A stretch of DNA of 64,000 nucleotides from positions 1,302,001 to 1,366,000 of the forward strand of contig NZ_BJOU01000001.1 in assembly GCF_009932435.1 (NCBI RefSeq), in the 5' to 3' direction. Each line of letters begins with the position of its first letter. Position 1 is the first letter of the stretch. Both the position numbers and the translations under genes were made by a program. Of this stretch, positions 22,250-30,289 are shown piece by piece. The DNA comes from Gordonia crocea (GTDB lineage: Bacteria > Actinomycetota > Actinomycetes > Mycobacteriales > Mycobacteriaceae). The notes below the pieces were generated by a model. It was not told the origin of the DNA. It was given only the letters and a program-made list of their open reading frames with translations, and did no database searches.

Positions 22250-22789
22250 CTACTTCGATACGGCGGCGTGGAACCGCAGGCCCACCTCGTCGGCGACTTT
22301 GAGCGCGCCCATCGCCAGCGAGTAGGGCTTCAACCCGACGGCCTTGTGGCTGACCGTCGTCGCCGCCGCCACGTCCCACCCGCTGCCGGTTTCGCCGACG
22401 GTGACGTCGACCTGCTTGCCGATGGTCTTTCCGGCCACAGTCAACTCGCCGTCGAGCCGGTACCCGCCGTCGACGGGGGAGACGCCGGTGCTGCGGTAGG
22501 TGATCTGCGGGAACTTCGACGCCTTGAGCGATTTGAGGGCGTTGGTGCGGGCCATCGCCTTCTCCGGGGCGGTCATCGGGGTGAGGCCGCCCTCGCCGCT
22601 GAGGACAGTCAGCGATTCCAGCACCACCGTCAGGGACACGGCCGTGGGTTCGGTGCCGTCGAAATCGACCGTCCCGGTCCAGTCGGAGAAGGTGATGGTC
22701 AGCCGGTGTCCGGTCTTGGCCGCCGGTCCGGTCTTGTCGGTGGTGAGAACCAACTCGCCGTCGTCCGGGCCGAGTGTCACGGTATCCAT
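22250..22789 (-). CDS. YceI-family lipid-binding protein
   Basis: A 179-residue lipocalin-like YceI domain, a fold that binds isoprenoid quinones or other long amphiphiles. Family hallmarks are HRLTITFSDWTGTVDFDG near the N-terminus, the run ALKSLKASKFPQITYRST and the closing VGLKPYSLAMGALKVADEVG. Unlike many YceI proteins it has no signal peptide, so it should be cytosolic. Start is the ATG at 22789; the frame is open further upstream but contains the inverted-repeat element. It stands exactly where esxU-esxT lie in other ESX-4 loci, on the opposite strand, so it looks like a replacement. Confidence 0.8.
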   Translation of the reverse strand: MDTVTLGPDDGELVLTTDKTGPAAKTGHRLTITFSDWTGTVDFDGTEPTAVSLTVVLESLTVLSGEGGLTPMTAPEKAMARTNALKSLKASKFPQITYRSTGVSPVDGGYRLDGELTVAGKTIGKQVDVTVGETGSGWDVAAATTVSHKAVGLKPYSLAMGALKVADEVGLRFHAAVSK

Positions 22790-22825
22790 GACGTCGACCC
22801 TAGCGGGGTCGTGGCTCGGATTGCT

Positions 22826-22898
22826 GCTGAGAATGGGCCCGTGATGATCTACGGAGGGAGTATTTCCCTCGGCGGTGCGCCAGGGGCCCATTCTCAGC
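22826..22898. repeat. 15-bp perfect inverted repeat with inner hairpin upstream of rplM
   Basis: Perfect arms GCTGAGAATGGGCCC (22826-22840) and its complement (22884-22898) enclose 43 nt holding a second stem, GAGGGA/TCCCTC (22854-22870). It lies between the divergent YceI and rplM starts, 37 bp upstream of the former. It could be an attenuator or operator for the ribosomal operon, or a mobile inverted-repeat element; a related arm is found at 14358-14375. Confidence 0.75.
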
Positions 22899-23054
22899 GG
22901 CGACGGCGGTTTTGACCCTGACCAGGGCGCTCCCGTACCCTGGCTCCTTGGTGCTTCGGCGTTTTCGCGGGGTTCCCGGGTCCCAACTGGTCGCCGAGAA
23001 TCATCCTGCCGCTGCACTTGACCAGCAGTCACGACAAAGAGTTGAGGATCAACC

Positions 23055-23498
23055 GTGTCTACCTACACCCCGAAGGCGGGTGACATCACGCGCACGTGGT
23101 ACGTCATCGACGCCACCGACGTGGTGCTCGGCCGCCTGGCCACGCAGAGCGCAACGCTGCTGCGCGGCAAGCACAAGCCGACCTACGCACCCCACATCGA
23201 CGGCGGCGATTTCGTCATCGTCGTCAACGCCGAGAAAGTCGCCCTCACCGGCAACAAGGCGGCCGACAAGATGAAGTACCGCCACTCGGGCCACCCGGGC
23301 GGCCTCAAGTCGCAGTCGATCGGCGAGCTGCTCGCCACCAAGCCGGAGCGTGTCGTCGAGCAGGCCATCAAGGGCATGCTGCCCAAGACTAAGCTCGGTC
23401 GCGCCATGGGCTCCAAGCTCAAGGTTTACGCCGGCCCGAACCATCCGCACGCGGCCCAGAGCCCCGTTCCCTTCGAGATCAAGCAGGTGGCCCAGTGA
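23055..23498 (+). CDS. rplM: 50S ribosomal protein L13
   Basis: Universal large-subunit protein, 147 residues, with family motifs [26 protein letters not shown] and [17 protein letters not shown] start. It heads the rplM-rpsI-glmM group, the normal neighbour of ESX-4 in Mycobacteriales (Rv3443c-Rv3441c). Confidence 0.98.
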   Translation: MSTYTPKAGDITRTWYVIDATDVVLGRLATQSATLLRGKHKPTYAPHIDGGDFVIVVNAEKVALTGNKAADKMKYRHSGHPGGLKSQSIGELLATKPERVVEQAIKGMLPKTKLGRAMGSKLKVYAGPNHPHAAQSPVPFEIKQVAQ

Positions 23499-24007
23499 GC
23501 GACGAGAACGTGACTGAGAACATCGAGGTCGACGACGTGGAGATCGCCACCGACGACTACACCACCGAGTCCGAGGCCCCGGCCGAGGCTCCCGTGGAGC
23601 GTGCGCCGATCGTCCTGGACCACCCGATCCAGACCGTCGGCCGCCGCAAGGAGGCCGTCGTGCGCGTCCGCCTGGTGCCCGGCACCGGCGAGTTCCACCT
23701 CAACGGTGGCCGCGACCTGGAGACCTACTTCCCCAACAAGGTGCACCAGCAGTTGGTCAAGTCGCCGCTGGTGACCGTCGACCGCACCGAGTCGTTCGAC
23801 ATCTACGCCCGCCTGCACGGCGGCGGCCCGTCGGGACAGGCCGGCGCGCTGCGCCTGGCCATCGCCCGCGCGCTGGTCGAGGTCAGCCCGGAGGACCGTC
23901 CGGCCCTCAAGAAGGCCGGCTTCCTCACGCGTGACCCGCGTGCCGTCGAGCGCAAGAAGTACGGCCTGAAGAAGGCCCGTAAGGCATCGCAGTACAGCAA
24001 GCGCTGA
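23495..24007 (+). CDS. rpsI: 30S ribosomal protein S9
   Basis: Small-subunit protein S9 (170 residues). The first 40 residues are an acidic actinobacterial extension ([15 protein letters not shown]); the conserved body starts at [15 protein letters not shown] and ends in the universal basic tail [12 protein letters not shown] that reaches the P-site tRNA. It overlaps rplM by 4 nt, so the two are coupled. Confidence 0.98.
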   Translation: MSDENVTENIEVDDVEIATDDYTTESEAPAEAPVERAPIVLDHPIQTVGRRKEAVVRVRLVPGTGEFHLNGGRDLETYFPNKVHQQLVKSPLVTVDRTESFDIYARLHGGGPSGQAGALRLAIARALVEVSPEDRPALKKAGFLTRDPRAVERKKYGLKKARKASQYSKR

Positions 24008-24011
24008 CCGC

Positions 24012-25364
24012 GTGTCCCGACTGTTCGGAACCGACGGCGTCCGCGGCCGGGCCAACGCCGAGCTCACTGCCGAGCTCGCGTTGCGCCTGGCCGCGGCCAC
24101 CGCGGAAGTTTTGCACGACGTAGAACCCGGTTCGACCGCCGTCCGTCCCACCGCCGTGGTGGGCCGCGACCCGCGCGCCTCCGGTGAATTCCTCGAGGCC
24201 GCCGTGTGCGCCGGCCTCGCCGCCCACGGGGTGGACGCGATCCGCGTTGGCGTCGTTCCGACGCCGGCCGTCGCCTATCTCACCGCGGAGTACGACGCCA
24301 CCTTCGGCGTGATGATCTCCGCGTCGCACAACCCCATGCCGGACAACGGCATCAAAATCTTCGGCCCCGGCGGGCACAAGCTCGACGACACCGTCGAGGA
24401 CCGCATCGAGGCCGCCATGGCCACCGTCGAAACCGTCACCCGGCCCACCGGTGCCGAGATCGGCCGCCTGCGCGAGGCGCCCGACGCCGCGCGACGCTAC
24501 CTCGACCACCTCGCCGCACAGATCGAGACGGATCTGACCGGCCTGACCGTCGTCGTCGACTGCGCCCACGGTGCCGCCGCACAACTCGGCCCAGAGGCCT
24601 ACCGCGCCGCGGGGGCCGAGGTCATTTCGATCTTCGCCGAGCCCGACGGACTCAACATCAACGACGAGTGCGGGTCGACGCACATGGGCAAGCTGTCGGC
24701 CGCCGTCCTCGAGCACGGCGCCGACCTGGGGCTGGCCCACGACGGGGACGCCGACCGCTGCCTGGCCGTCGACGCCAAGGGCGACATCATCGACGGCGAC
24801 ATGATCATGGCGATCCTGGCCACCGCGATGGCCGATCGCGGAGTCTTGACCGACGGGGTGCTCGTCGCCACCGTGATGAGCAACCTCGGGCTGCACCTGG
24901 CCATGACGAAGGCCGGGATCGAGCTGCGCACCACCGCCGTCGGCGACCGGTACGTCCTCGAGGAGTTGCGCCGCGGGGGCTACGCGCTCGGCGGCGAGCA
25001 GTCCGGGCACATCGTCGTTCCGGGGGCCGGTACCACCGGCGACGGCATCCTCACCGGGCTGTTGCTCATGGAGCAGATCGCCGCGACGAAGGAGCCGCTG
25101 GCCGACCTGGCATCGATCATGACGGTGTTGCCGCAGGAGTTGATCAACGTCCGCGTCGCCGACAAGCACGCCGTGGCCGCCGCCGCCGACGTACGGGAGG
25201 CGGTCACCGCCGCCGAGGCCGAGCTCGCCGGCCAGGGCCGGGTGCTGCTGCGCCCGTCGGGCACCGAGCAGTTGGTCCGTGTGATGGTAGAGGCGCCGAC
25301 CGCCGACGCGGCGCACGGCATCGCCGCGCGGATCGCCGACGTGGTCGCCGCCGCCGGGGCCTGA
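24012..25364 (+). CDS. glmM: phosphoglucosamine mutase
   Basis: Interconverts glucosamine 6-phosphate and glucosamine 1-phosphate for UDP-GlcNAc synthesis. The 450-residue alpha-phosphohexomutase has the phosphoserine loop [14 protein letters not shown], the metal loop DGDADRC and the phosphate-binding loop [16 protein letters not shown] start 4 nt after rpsI. Together with glmS at 31.2 kb it gives two steps of the amino-sugar pathway in one region, as in M. tuberculosis (mrsA, Rv3441c, and glmS, Rv3436c). Confidence 0.97.
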   Translation: MSRLFGTDGVRGRANAELTAELALRLAAATAEVLHDVEPGSTAVRPTAVVGRDPRASGEFLEAAVCAGLAAHGVDAIRVGVVPTPAVAYLTAEYDATFGVMISASHNPMPDNGIKIFGPGGHKLDDTVEDRIEAAMATVETVTRPTGAEIGRLREAPDAARRYLDHLAAQIETDLTGLTVVVDCAHGAAAQLGPEAYRAAGAEVISIFAEPDGLNINDECGSTHMGKLSAAVLEHGADLGLAHDGDADRCLAVDAKGDIIDGDMIMAILATAMADRGVLTDGVLVATVMSNLGLHLAMTKAGIELRTTAVGDRYVLEELRRGGYALGGEQSGHIVVPGAGTTGDGILTGLLLMEQIAATKEPLADLASIMTVLPQELINVRVADKHAVAAAADVREAVTAAEAELAGQGRVLLRPSGTEQLVRVMVEAPTADAAHGIAARIADVVAAAGA

Positions 25365-25367
25365 GCG

Positions 25368-26138
25368 CTAGTCGAGTTTGCGCGCGGCCAAGGCCGCCGC
25401 ATTGCGGTCTCCGGCCATCAGCCACGCGGACAGCTGGTCGCCGTCGCGGTGGATGAGCAGGCGCGGGGCGTCGGCCGGGACGAGCGGTGAGTTGAACTCC
25501 ACGATGCCGCGCAGCGGGGTGTGATCGCGCAGGTCGAGGTGACGGCCGAGGGCTTCCTCGAGTGCGGCCCAATAGACCGAGTTGTTGACGTGGCGCATCA
25601 CGTCGAGGTCCGCGTCGCGCAGGGTGAACCCGATCGGCTCGGCGTCGGGGTGCGGGTTGGGGTCCAGCCAGGCCTTCCAGCGCAGCGGGCCGGGTTCGGC
25701 GGGGGAGCCGAATACCTCGACGAAGCGGTCGTCGAGCCGCGACGGGGTGGCGGTCTCGGCGTTGAAGTTGACCCAGAACGCCTCGGTCTCGACCCGCGTA
25801 CCCGCGTCGCCGTCGAGGTCGATGCGCACGTTGCACCAGCGCGACCCCATCTTCGACCCCCACCGCAGCGTCGTGACGGTCTCCGGCCACACTCCGGCCG
25901 CGCGCAGGTCGATCACGGTGCGCCGGGCGATCCAGTGCGGATGGATCGTGTCGTAGTCCAGTGCCTTGAGGTGGTCGTGTCCGGCGTCCTGCAGGTAGCG
26001 GGCGACGGCGTCGAACCGAACGTGTCCGTCGGGTCGGACCGCGTCGATGCGGATCTCGCGCTGCAGCCGTGACAACGCGCCGCTGTCCAGGTAGGGGTCC
26101 ATCGGGTCGGGTCGCGGCTGCAAGGGCTGATCGAGCAT
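25368..26138 (-). CDS. acyl-ACP thioesterase-like double hot-dog protein
   Basis: A 256-residue protein of the fatty acyl-ACP thioesterase type, with two hot-dog halves: N-terminal (RFDAVARYLQDAGHDHLKAL, residues about 40-60, to 140) and C-terminal (DADLDVMRHVNNSVYWAALEE, about 175-195). The Asn-His pair in HVNNSVYW is the typical active-site region. It should release fatty acids or other acyl chains from a carrier. It converges on glmM with only 3 nt between stops. Confidence 0.8.
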   Translation of the reverse strand: MLDQPLQPRPDPMDPYLDSGALSRLQREIRIDAVRPDGHVRFDAVARYLQDAGHDHLKALDYDTIHPHWIARRTVIDLRAAGVWPETVTTLRWGSKMGSRWCNVRIDLDGDAGTRVETEAFWVNFNAETATPSRLDDRFVEVFGSPAEPGPLRWKAWLDPNPHPDAEPIGFTLRDADLDVMRHVNNSVYWAALEEALGRHLDLRDHTPLRGIVEFNSPLVPADAPRLLIHRDGDQLSAWLMAGDRNAAALAARKLD

Positions 26139-26321
26139 GTCGTTCAGTCAAGCACAGCGGCAGATCTGCCAATGCGAGACATCCTCCACCGCTGTTCGGC
26201 GAGGGAAAAGTGTCGAGTAGCGGAGCGGTCCCGGCGCCTTGGTCGCGGGACGGTTGCGATTGGACTTCGGAGTGCCATCGGGGCTGGTCCAGCGGCTACC
26301 GCGGTAACTAATGTTGTTTCT

Positions 26322-26891
26322 GTGACTGGTGTGACTTTGCGGAACAAGAAGACCCTGCTGACCCGGGCGGTGGGTGCCGCCGTGGTCGTCGCGGGCCTCG
26401 GGATCGGCGGCGTGGCCGTCGTAGGCGGTTCTGGGTCCGCGCCGGTGCCGGTCGCGCGCCAGATCCTCGACTTCGGGTCGCTGTCGCAGAACCCGTTCGG
26501 TCCGGCGCCGGCGGCCAAGAAGGCCGACAAGAAGCAGCCGAAGGCGGGCAAGGCCAAGCCCGGCCAACCGCACCAGGCCGCACCGCGGCACAAGACCAAA
26601 CCCCACAGCAAGACCAAACCCCACAGCAAGGCCAAACCTCGCAGCAACGCTCTGCCCGGCGTCGGCCGCGTGTGCGGCAAGGCCCAGATCAACCGGATTC
26701 GCACGACGCAACACGGGATGATGGTGTGCGCGAACATGGGGTCGGGCAAGCACCGGTGGGTGAAGATCTCCGGCGTCGACCCGCAGGTGCGCAAGCCGGG
26801 TGGCAAGTGCACGGGCCAGTACACCACCGCGCGGGGACCGGGCGGCAAGGCCATGCAGTGTGCCCGAGGCCGTTGGGTCTACGGGGCCTGA
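26322..26891 (+). CDS. exported protein with Lys-rich repeat and Cys-containing C-terminal domain
   Basis: A 189-residue protein with an N-terminal membrane/signal segment (AVGAAVVVAGLGIGGVAVVGG). Next is a strongly basic linker holding tandem KTKPHS/KAKP units (about residues 95-110), then an ~75-residue domain with four Cys (VCGKAQ, MVCANM, GKCTGQ, MQCARGRW), probably two disulfides. The repeat is also visible in DNA as two 21-bp direct copies at about 26598-26639. Function unknown. Start GTG 26322 (or GTG 26331) is chosen because it begins right before the basic-hydrophobic signal; the longer upstream frame lacks coding character. Confidence 0.6.
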   Translation: MTGVTLRNKKTLLTRAVGAAVVVAGLGIGGVAVVGGSGSAPVPVARQILDFGSLSQNPFGPAPAAKKADKKQPKAGKAKPGQPHQAAPRHKTKPHSKTKPHSKAKPRSNALPGVGRVCGKAQINRIRTTQHGMMVCANMGSGKHRWVKISGVDPQVRKPGGKCTGQYTTARGPGGKAMQCARGRWVYGA

Positions 26892-26910
26892 ACGCGCGGC
26901 CCGGCGGCGC

Positions 26911-27789
26911 TCAGATCGAGCCGCGGGCCAGGATCCGGTCGGACAACGACGCCGACAGGGCGGTGATTCCCCGTAGCGCCTTGGCGTAGCGCGGCATGAT
27001 CTCCAGCGGTCGATGCTTGGCCGCGTGGACGATCCACTCCCCGGCGTCGGATGCCGACAGCGTGGGTGCGTTCGCGTACTCGGTGGTCGGTGCAATCATC
27101 GGAGTGGCCACCAGCGGGAAACACACGTTGGTCACGGACACCCCGGTGTCGATGAGCTCGGCGGCGAGGCTGCGCCCAAAGGTGGCCAGCGCGGCCTTCG
27201 ACGCGCCGTAGGCGGCGAACTTCGGCATCGCACCGCTGGTGACACCCCAGGTGCACACGTTGATGAAATGTCCGCTGTCGCGGCGCAGGAACTCGTCGAG
27301 CACACCCAGGGTCAGGCCGACCGGGCCGAAGTAGTTGATCGCCATGGTGCGCTGGAAGTCGTGCATCCGTCCGGTCGAGTCGGCGACGGTGCGCCGGATC
27401 GACCGCCCGGCGTTGTTGACGACGATGTCGGGGGTGCCGAAACGGGTGAGCACGGCGTCGAGGAGGTCGCCGACGCCCTGCTCGGTGGACAGGTCGCCGG
27501 GGACGGCATGGGCCGTTCCGCCGGCGTCGGTGATCTCGGCGGCGACGCGCTCAAGGTCGCCGACACCGCGTGCGACGAGGATCAGCACCGCGCCGTGCGC
27601 GGCCAGCTGGCGGGCGGCCTCCTCGCCGATACCCGACGAGGCGCCGGTGACGAGCACCAGCTTCCCGCTGAGGTCGACCGGCACAATGGCGTCGGCGACG
27701 TCGTGCACGGTGAATGCGCGGCCGAGGGCGGCGTGGGTGGCGAGTCGGCGGGACCCGCCCGCGAGGGAGCGGAGAGCATTGGTAACCAC
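26911..27789 (-). CDS. short-chain dehydrogenase/reductase
   Basis: A 292-residue SDR with the NAD(P)-binding motif TGASSGIG (near residue 49), NNAGRS, and catalytic Tyr/Lys in AAYGASKAALATFG. The C-terminal extension and N-terminal 40-residue leader fit the mycobacterial SDRs that act on long acyl or sterol substrates. The substrate is unknown. Confidence 0.82.
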   Translation of the reverse strand: MVTNALRSLAGGSRRLATHAALGRAFTVHDVADAIVPVDLSGKLVLVTGASSGIGEEAARQLAAHGAVLILVARGVGDLERVAAEITDAGGTAHAVPGDLSTEQGVGDLLDAVLTRFGTPDIVVNNAGRSIRRTVADSTGRMHDFQRTMAINYFGPVGLTLGVLDEFLRRDSGHFINVCTWGVTSGAMPKFAAYGASKAALATFGRSLAAELIDTGVSVTNVCFPLVATPMIAPTTEYANAPTLSASDAGEWIVHAAKHRPLEIMPRYAKALRGITALSASLSDRILARGSI

Positions 27790-27802
27790 GGTTCGAGGCT
27801 AG

Positions 27803-27844
27803 TGCCCTCCGCCGCCCCGCGGCTAAATGCCCTCCGCCGCCCCG
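27803..27844. repeat. 17-bp direct repeat, two copies
   Basis: TGCCCTCCGCCGCCCCG occurs at 27803 and 27828, 25 bp apart, in the gap between the SDR start and the end of the next minus-strand gene. Too small to classify. Confidence 0.6.
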
Positions 27845-27856
27845 AGCATCGAAGGG

Positions 27857-28204
27857 TCAGAGGACCCGAACCTGGCCGAGGCTGCGGCGGACAACCTCGG
27901 GGCCGCCCACCGAACCGCGGCCGCAGTGCAGCCACGCCTCTTTCCATCCGGGAGTGGTGCGGAGGCGGACCTGCTTGCGTGACCGCGCGTTCACGGTGAA
28001 CGTGTCACCGCCCGTCTTCTGTCCCACGATCCACGTCTCGCACATGATGTTGTAGGGCTGGTCATTGCGGGCGTTGACGGTGACGCTACGGACCCCGCCG
28101 TATGCGGTGAACACCGGTTGGGCGGCCACCTGGCCGGTACCCAACAGGACGCCGGTCAGTGCCGCGCCGGTTGCCAGAATTGCTGCGAAGCCACGGGTTT
28201 GCAT
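27857..28204 (-). CDS. small secreted protein of unknown function
   Basis: A 115-residue protein with a signal peptide (GFAAILATGAALTGVLLG, cleavage near VAAQP) and a mature ~85-residue domain with two Cys (NIMCETW, WLHCGRG). The pattern SVTVNARNDQPYNIMCETWI followed by SRKQVRLR suggests a small beta-sandwich. Start ATG has GGAGG 4 nt upstream; the frame extends further but lacks a signal start. Function unknown. Confidence 0.65.
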   Translation of the reverse strand: MQTRGFAAILATGAALTGVLLGTGQVAAQPVFTAYGGVRSVTVNARNDQPYNIMCETWIVGQKTGGDTFTVNARSRKQVRLRTTPGWKEAWLHCGRGSVGGPEVVRRSLGQVRVL

Positions 28205-28324
28205 GATGCCTCCTGATTGTCGGGGATCGCGGTTGTGTGATCCGTAAACCGAGGATGGGGTGCCGCGCGTCGAGGTGAACGAGTAGTCCACTACCCGAAT
28301 CCACCCGAATCGCCGGGACCCGAC

Positions 28325-28678
28325 ATGGAACCGTTCGGCGCCGCGCTGCGTCTAAGGGATATGGGGGCGCTAACGGGGGTCATGGTCGATGCGGGCGAGG
28401 CGGCGCGGTTGGCGGCGGATTGTCGGCGCGTCGCCGACGCGATCGACGAACAGGTCGCACTTCTGCGTGGCGGCGCTTACGGCGGGTTGCGGCGCGGCTC
28501 GCCGGGCTATCGGCCGGCCGTCGACGCGGTGGTGGCCCGGTTGTCTGAGCGCGCCGACGAATTGCGCTGCGCCGCTCGTGGTCTCACCGCACAGTGTCGG
28601 GCCGTCGCCGATGCCGACTCTGCTGCGGCGCACCGGATCCTCGACCTCGCCAGTCGGTCACGGGGTGGTACCCGGTGA
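28325..28678 (+). CDS. helical ESX-associated-like protein (WXG100/EspC-size)
   Basis: All-alpha protein of 117 residues; from Met20 (ATG at 28382) it would be 98 residues. The pattern DAGEAARLAADCRRVADAI, a turn at SPGYRP, then a second long helix (AVDAVVARLSERADELRCAA) resembles small type VII-secreted helical hairpins, but no W-x-G is present. The start is uncertain: AAGGGA lies 3 nt before the ATG at 28361. It overlaps the next gene by GTGA, so the two are coupled. A secretion link is inferred from shape and from the nearby toxin-like pseudogene. Confidence 0.5.
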   Translation: MEPFGAALRLRDMGALTGVMVDAGEAARLAADCRRVADAIDEQVALLRGGAYGGLRRGSPGYRPAVDAVVARLSERADELRCAARGLTAQCRAVADADSAAAHRILDLASRSRGGTR

Positions 28679-29154
28679 CCGAGGCCCAGCGCATCGTTGG
28701 CGTCGATCTCGATGCCTTCGCCGCCGATGCCGGTCTGCTGCGAAGCGCGGCCGGGGAACTCCGATACCAGTGGGCCGACACGGTCGCCCTGCGCGCCAAC
28801 GCCGGTACGACGAAGCTGGCCGGCACTGCCGATGACGATCCGCTGGCCGTGCTGGCCGCGTTGCCGGACAAGTTGCGGGCCGACCTGGAAGTCCTCGACG
28901 GAATCCGATCGGCGGTCGAGGCGGCATGGCAGGGCGTCACCGCGGTGTGCGAACGGGTCGCCCGGGTCGCCGCCGAGACACTGGGCGGGGCCGCTGACAC
29001 ATTCCCCGAGGACCCGGACTCCGTCGACGGTCCGGTCCTCGACCCGGCCGAATCCGCCGGCTTGATCGTCGGGACCGCGCACGCCGGCGTCGAACAGATC
29101 GATCGCGCACTCGGCGAGCTCGACGGGGAGCTGGTCCTGATCGGCGGGCACTGA
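28675..29154 (+). CDS. helical protein, possible type VII secretion substrate or partner
   Basis: A 159-residue acidic, helix-rich protein starting at a GTG that overlaps the previous stop. Residues 12-50 (DAFAADAGLLRSAAGELRYQ then WADTV) look like the first helix of a WXG100-type hairpin, followed by an Ala-rich helical stretch to about 108, an acidic loop (DTFPEDPDSVDGP) and a final helix. No family recognised with certainty. It is the middle gene of a tightly packed three-gene group. Confidence 0.5.
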   Translation: MTEAQRIVGVDLDAFAADAGLLRSAAGELRYQWADTVALRANAGTTKLAGTADDDPLAVLAALPDKLRADLEVLDGIRSAVEAAWQGVTAVCERVARVAAETLGGAADTFPEDPDSVDGPVLDPAESAGLIVGTAHAGVEQIDRALGELDGELVLIGGH

Positions 29155-29354
29155 TGCGCGGGTCGGAGGTCACCGCACATATCCGGGCCGTGGTCGCCGA
29201 GACAGTGGCAGCGATCGAGGACGTCGAGCGAGCCGGACAAACGCACACCGGCGAGGCGACGATCGGCGGCCCAGAGCTACTGACGGGCGCTCGCGGGCAG
29301 GTGGCGGGTTCACCATCGCGGCGACTGCTGCATTCCGCGGCCTGGTGGGCCTAA
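29154..29354 (+). CDS. short hypothetical protein, possibly truncated
   Basis: A 66-residue reading frame that starts in the TGATG overlap with the previous gene, which supports real translation. The first 30 residues form a helix (VTAHIRAVVAETVAAIEDVE), but the sequence loses character after residue 45 and ends abruptly (SAAWWA). This suggests truncation of a longer helical protein, perhaps by the event that damaged the neighbouring pseudogene. Low certainty. Confidence 0.35.
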   Translation: MRGSEVTAHIRAVVAETVAAIEDVERAGQTHTGEATIGGPELLTGARGQVAGSPSRRLLHSAAWWA

Positions 29355-29394
29355 GCGTGGATGGGGAGTCGTCCTGCGCGGTCGGGTGTGGCGG

Positions 29395-30227
29395 TCATTC
29401 GACGCCATGCCCACGGAAGAAATTGAGCAACTCACCTTTTGGTGAATCCGGGCCAAGCATCTCCAGGAAGCTCATGGTGTCGCCGCCATGTAGATCCTTG
29501 TGACGGGGATTTCCTCCGTGGAGAAAGATGAGCTTTGCTGGCGAGTTTGGCGGTGGAGGCTTCCAGTGCGGGGGTGACCCTGCCGCCGAAGAGGCTGAGG
29601 CCTCTGACTATGCCGCAGAAAAGGTCGATGATGCGGGCGATGCGTGTGCCGGTGAGGGCAAGTTCGACCTCATTGAGGCCTTGTGCCGCTGCGGCGGAGC
29701 TGCCGCCGGAGGCTGCCGCTGCGGCGGCCGCAGCAGCCTCGATTGCGACGGTGATCGCGATGAATTCGATCAGTGCTTGGATGATCTCGTGGTGAGCATT
29801 GTCGAGGTGGGTCGCGTAGTCGTCGCATGCTTGTGCGATTGCTTCGAACTGCTGCCCGACCGCCACGCATTGCTGGTTGAGGGTGGTGAAGGCGGTGGTG
29901 ATGTCGGCGATCTCGGGGGCCCGTTGGGTTTGCAGCTTCTCCAACGCCCCGGAGAGGTACTGGACCGAAGCGGTGATCGTGCGGCCAGCTTCGCGCCACG
30001 CGTTGGCTGCGGCGCGCAGTTGGTCCTGGTGCCCGTTGGGCCACTCGGCCTTTGACGTAGGCGATGATCATCGCCCACAGTGCCGGCGGATTGGAGGGCC
30101 CGCCGAAGGCGTTCGGTACCGTCCCCGCGCTGTATTGAGGCTTGGTGCCCGGAGTTGAGGAGGGCGGCGCCACCAGCATGGTGTTGACCGACGTACGCGG
30201 TTCTGCGGCAGACGGAACCGTCCGCAT
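29395..30227 (-). pseudogene. type VII-secreted toxin-like protein, two frameshifts
   Basis: Coding signal jumps frame twice. Frame 1 (from 30227, or Met at 30179) gives PSNPPALWAMIIAYVKG. After an extra base in the TTT run at 30051-30053 it continues in another frame as KAEWPNGHQDQLRAAANAWR, the usual N-terminal module of type VII-secreted polymorphic proteins, then a long Ala-rich helix and a GLSLFGGRVTP segment. After the AAA run at 29524-29526 the frame shifts again and gives LHGGNPRHKDLHGGDTMSFL with an end ...FFRGHGVE and stop at 29395. Joined, it would be about 275 residues, too short for a large toxin domain. It could be a decayed gene, or an intact gene with homopolymer sequencing errors. 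Confidence 0.65.
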
Positions 30228-30289
30228 TCAGACGACCCGCAGGACCGTCTGCTGCACCCCGGCCAGCCGATGGGCCTAGGCTTTGAGGG

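Noticed and set aside
29528..30055. Long plus-strand frame opposite the toxin-like pseudogene
   Set aside because: Composition (Gly/Cys/Val runs) is that of an antisense shadow, and the minus strand has clear protein-like sequence in shifting frames.
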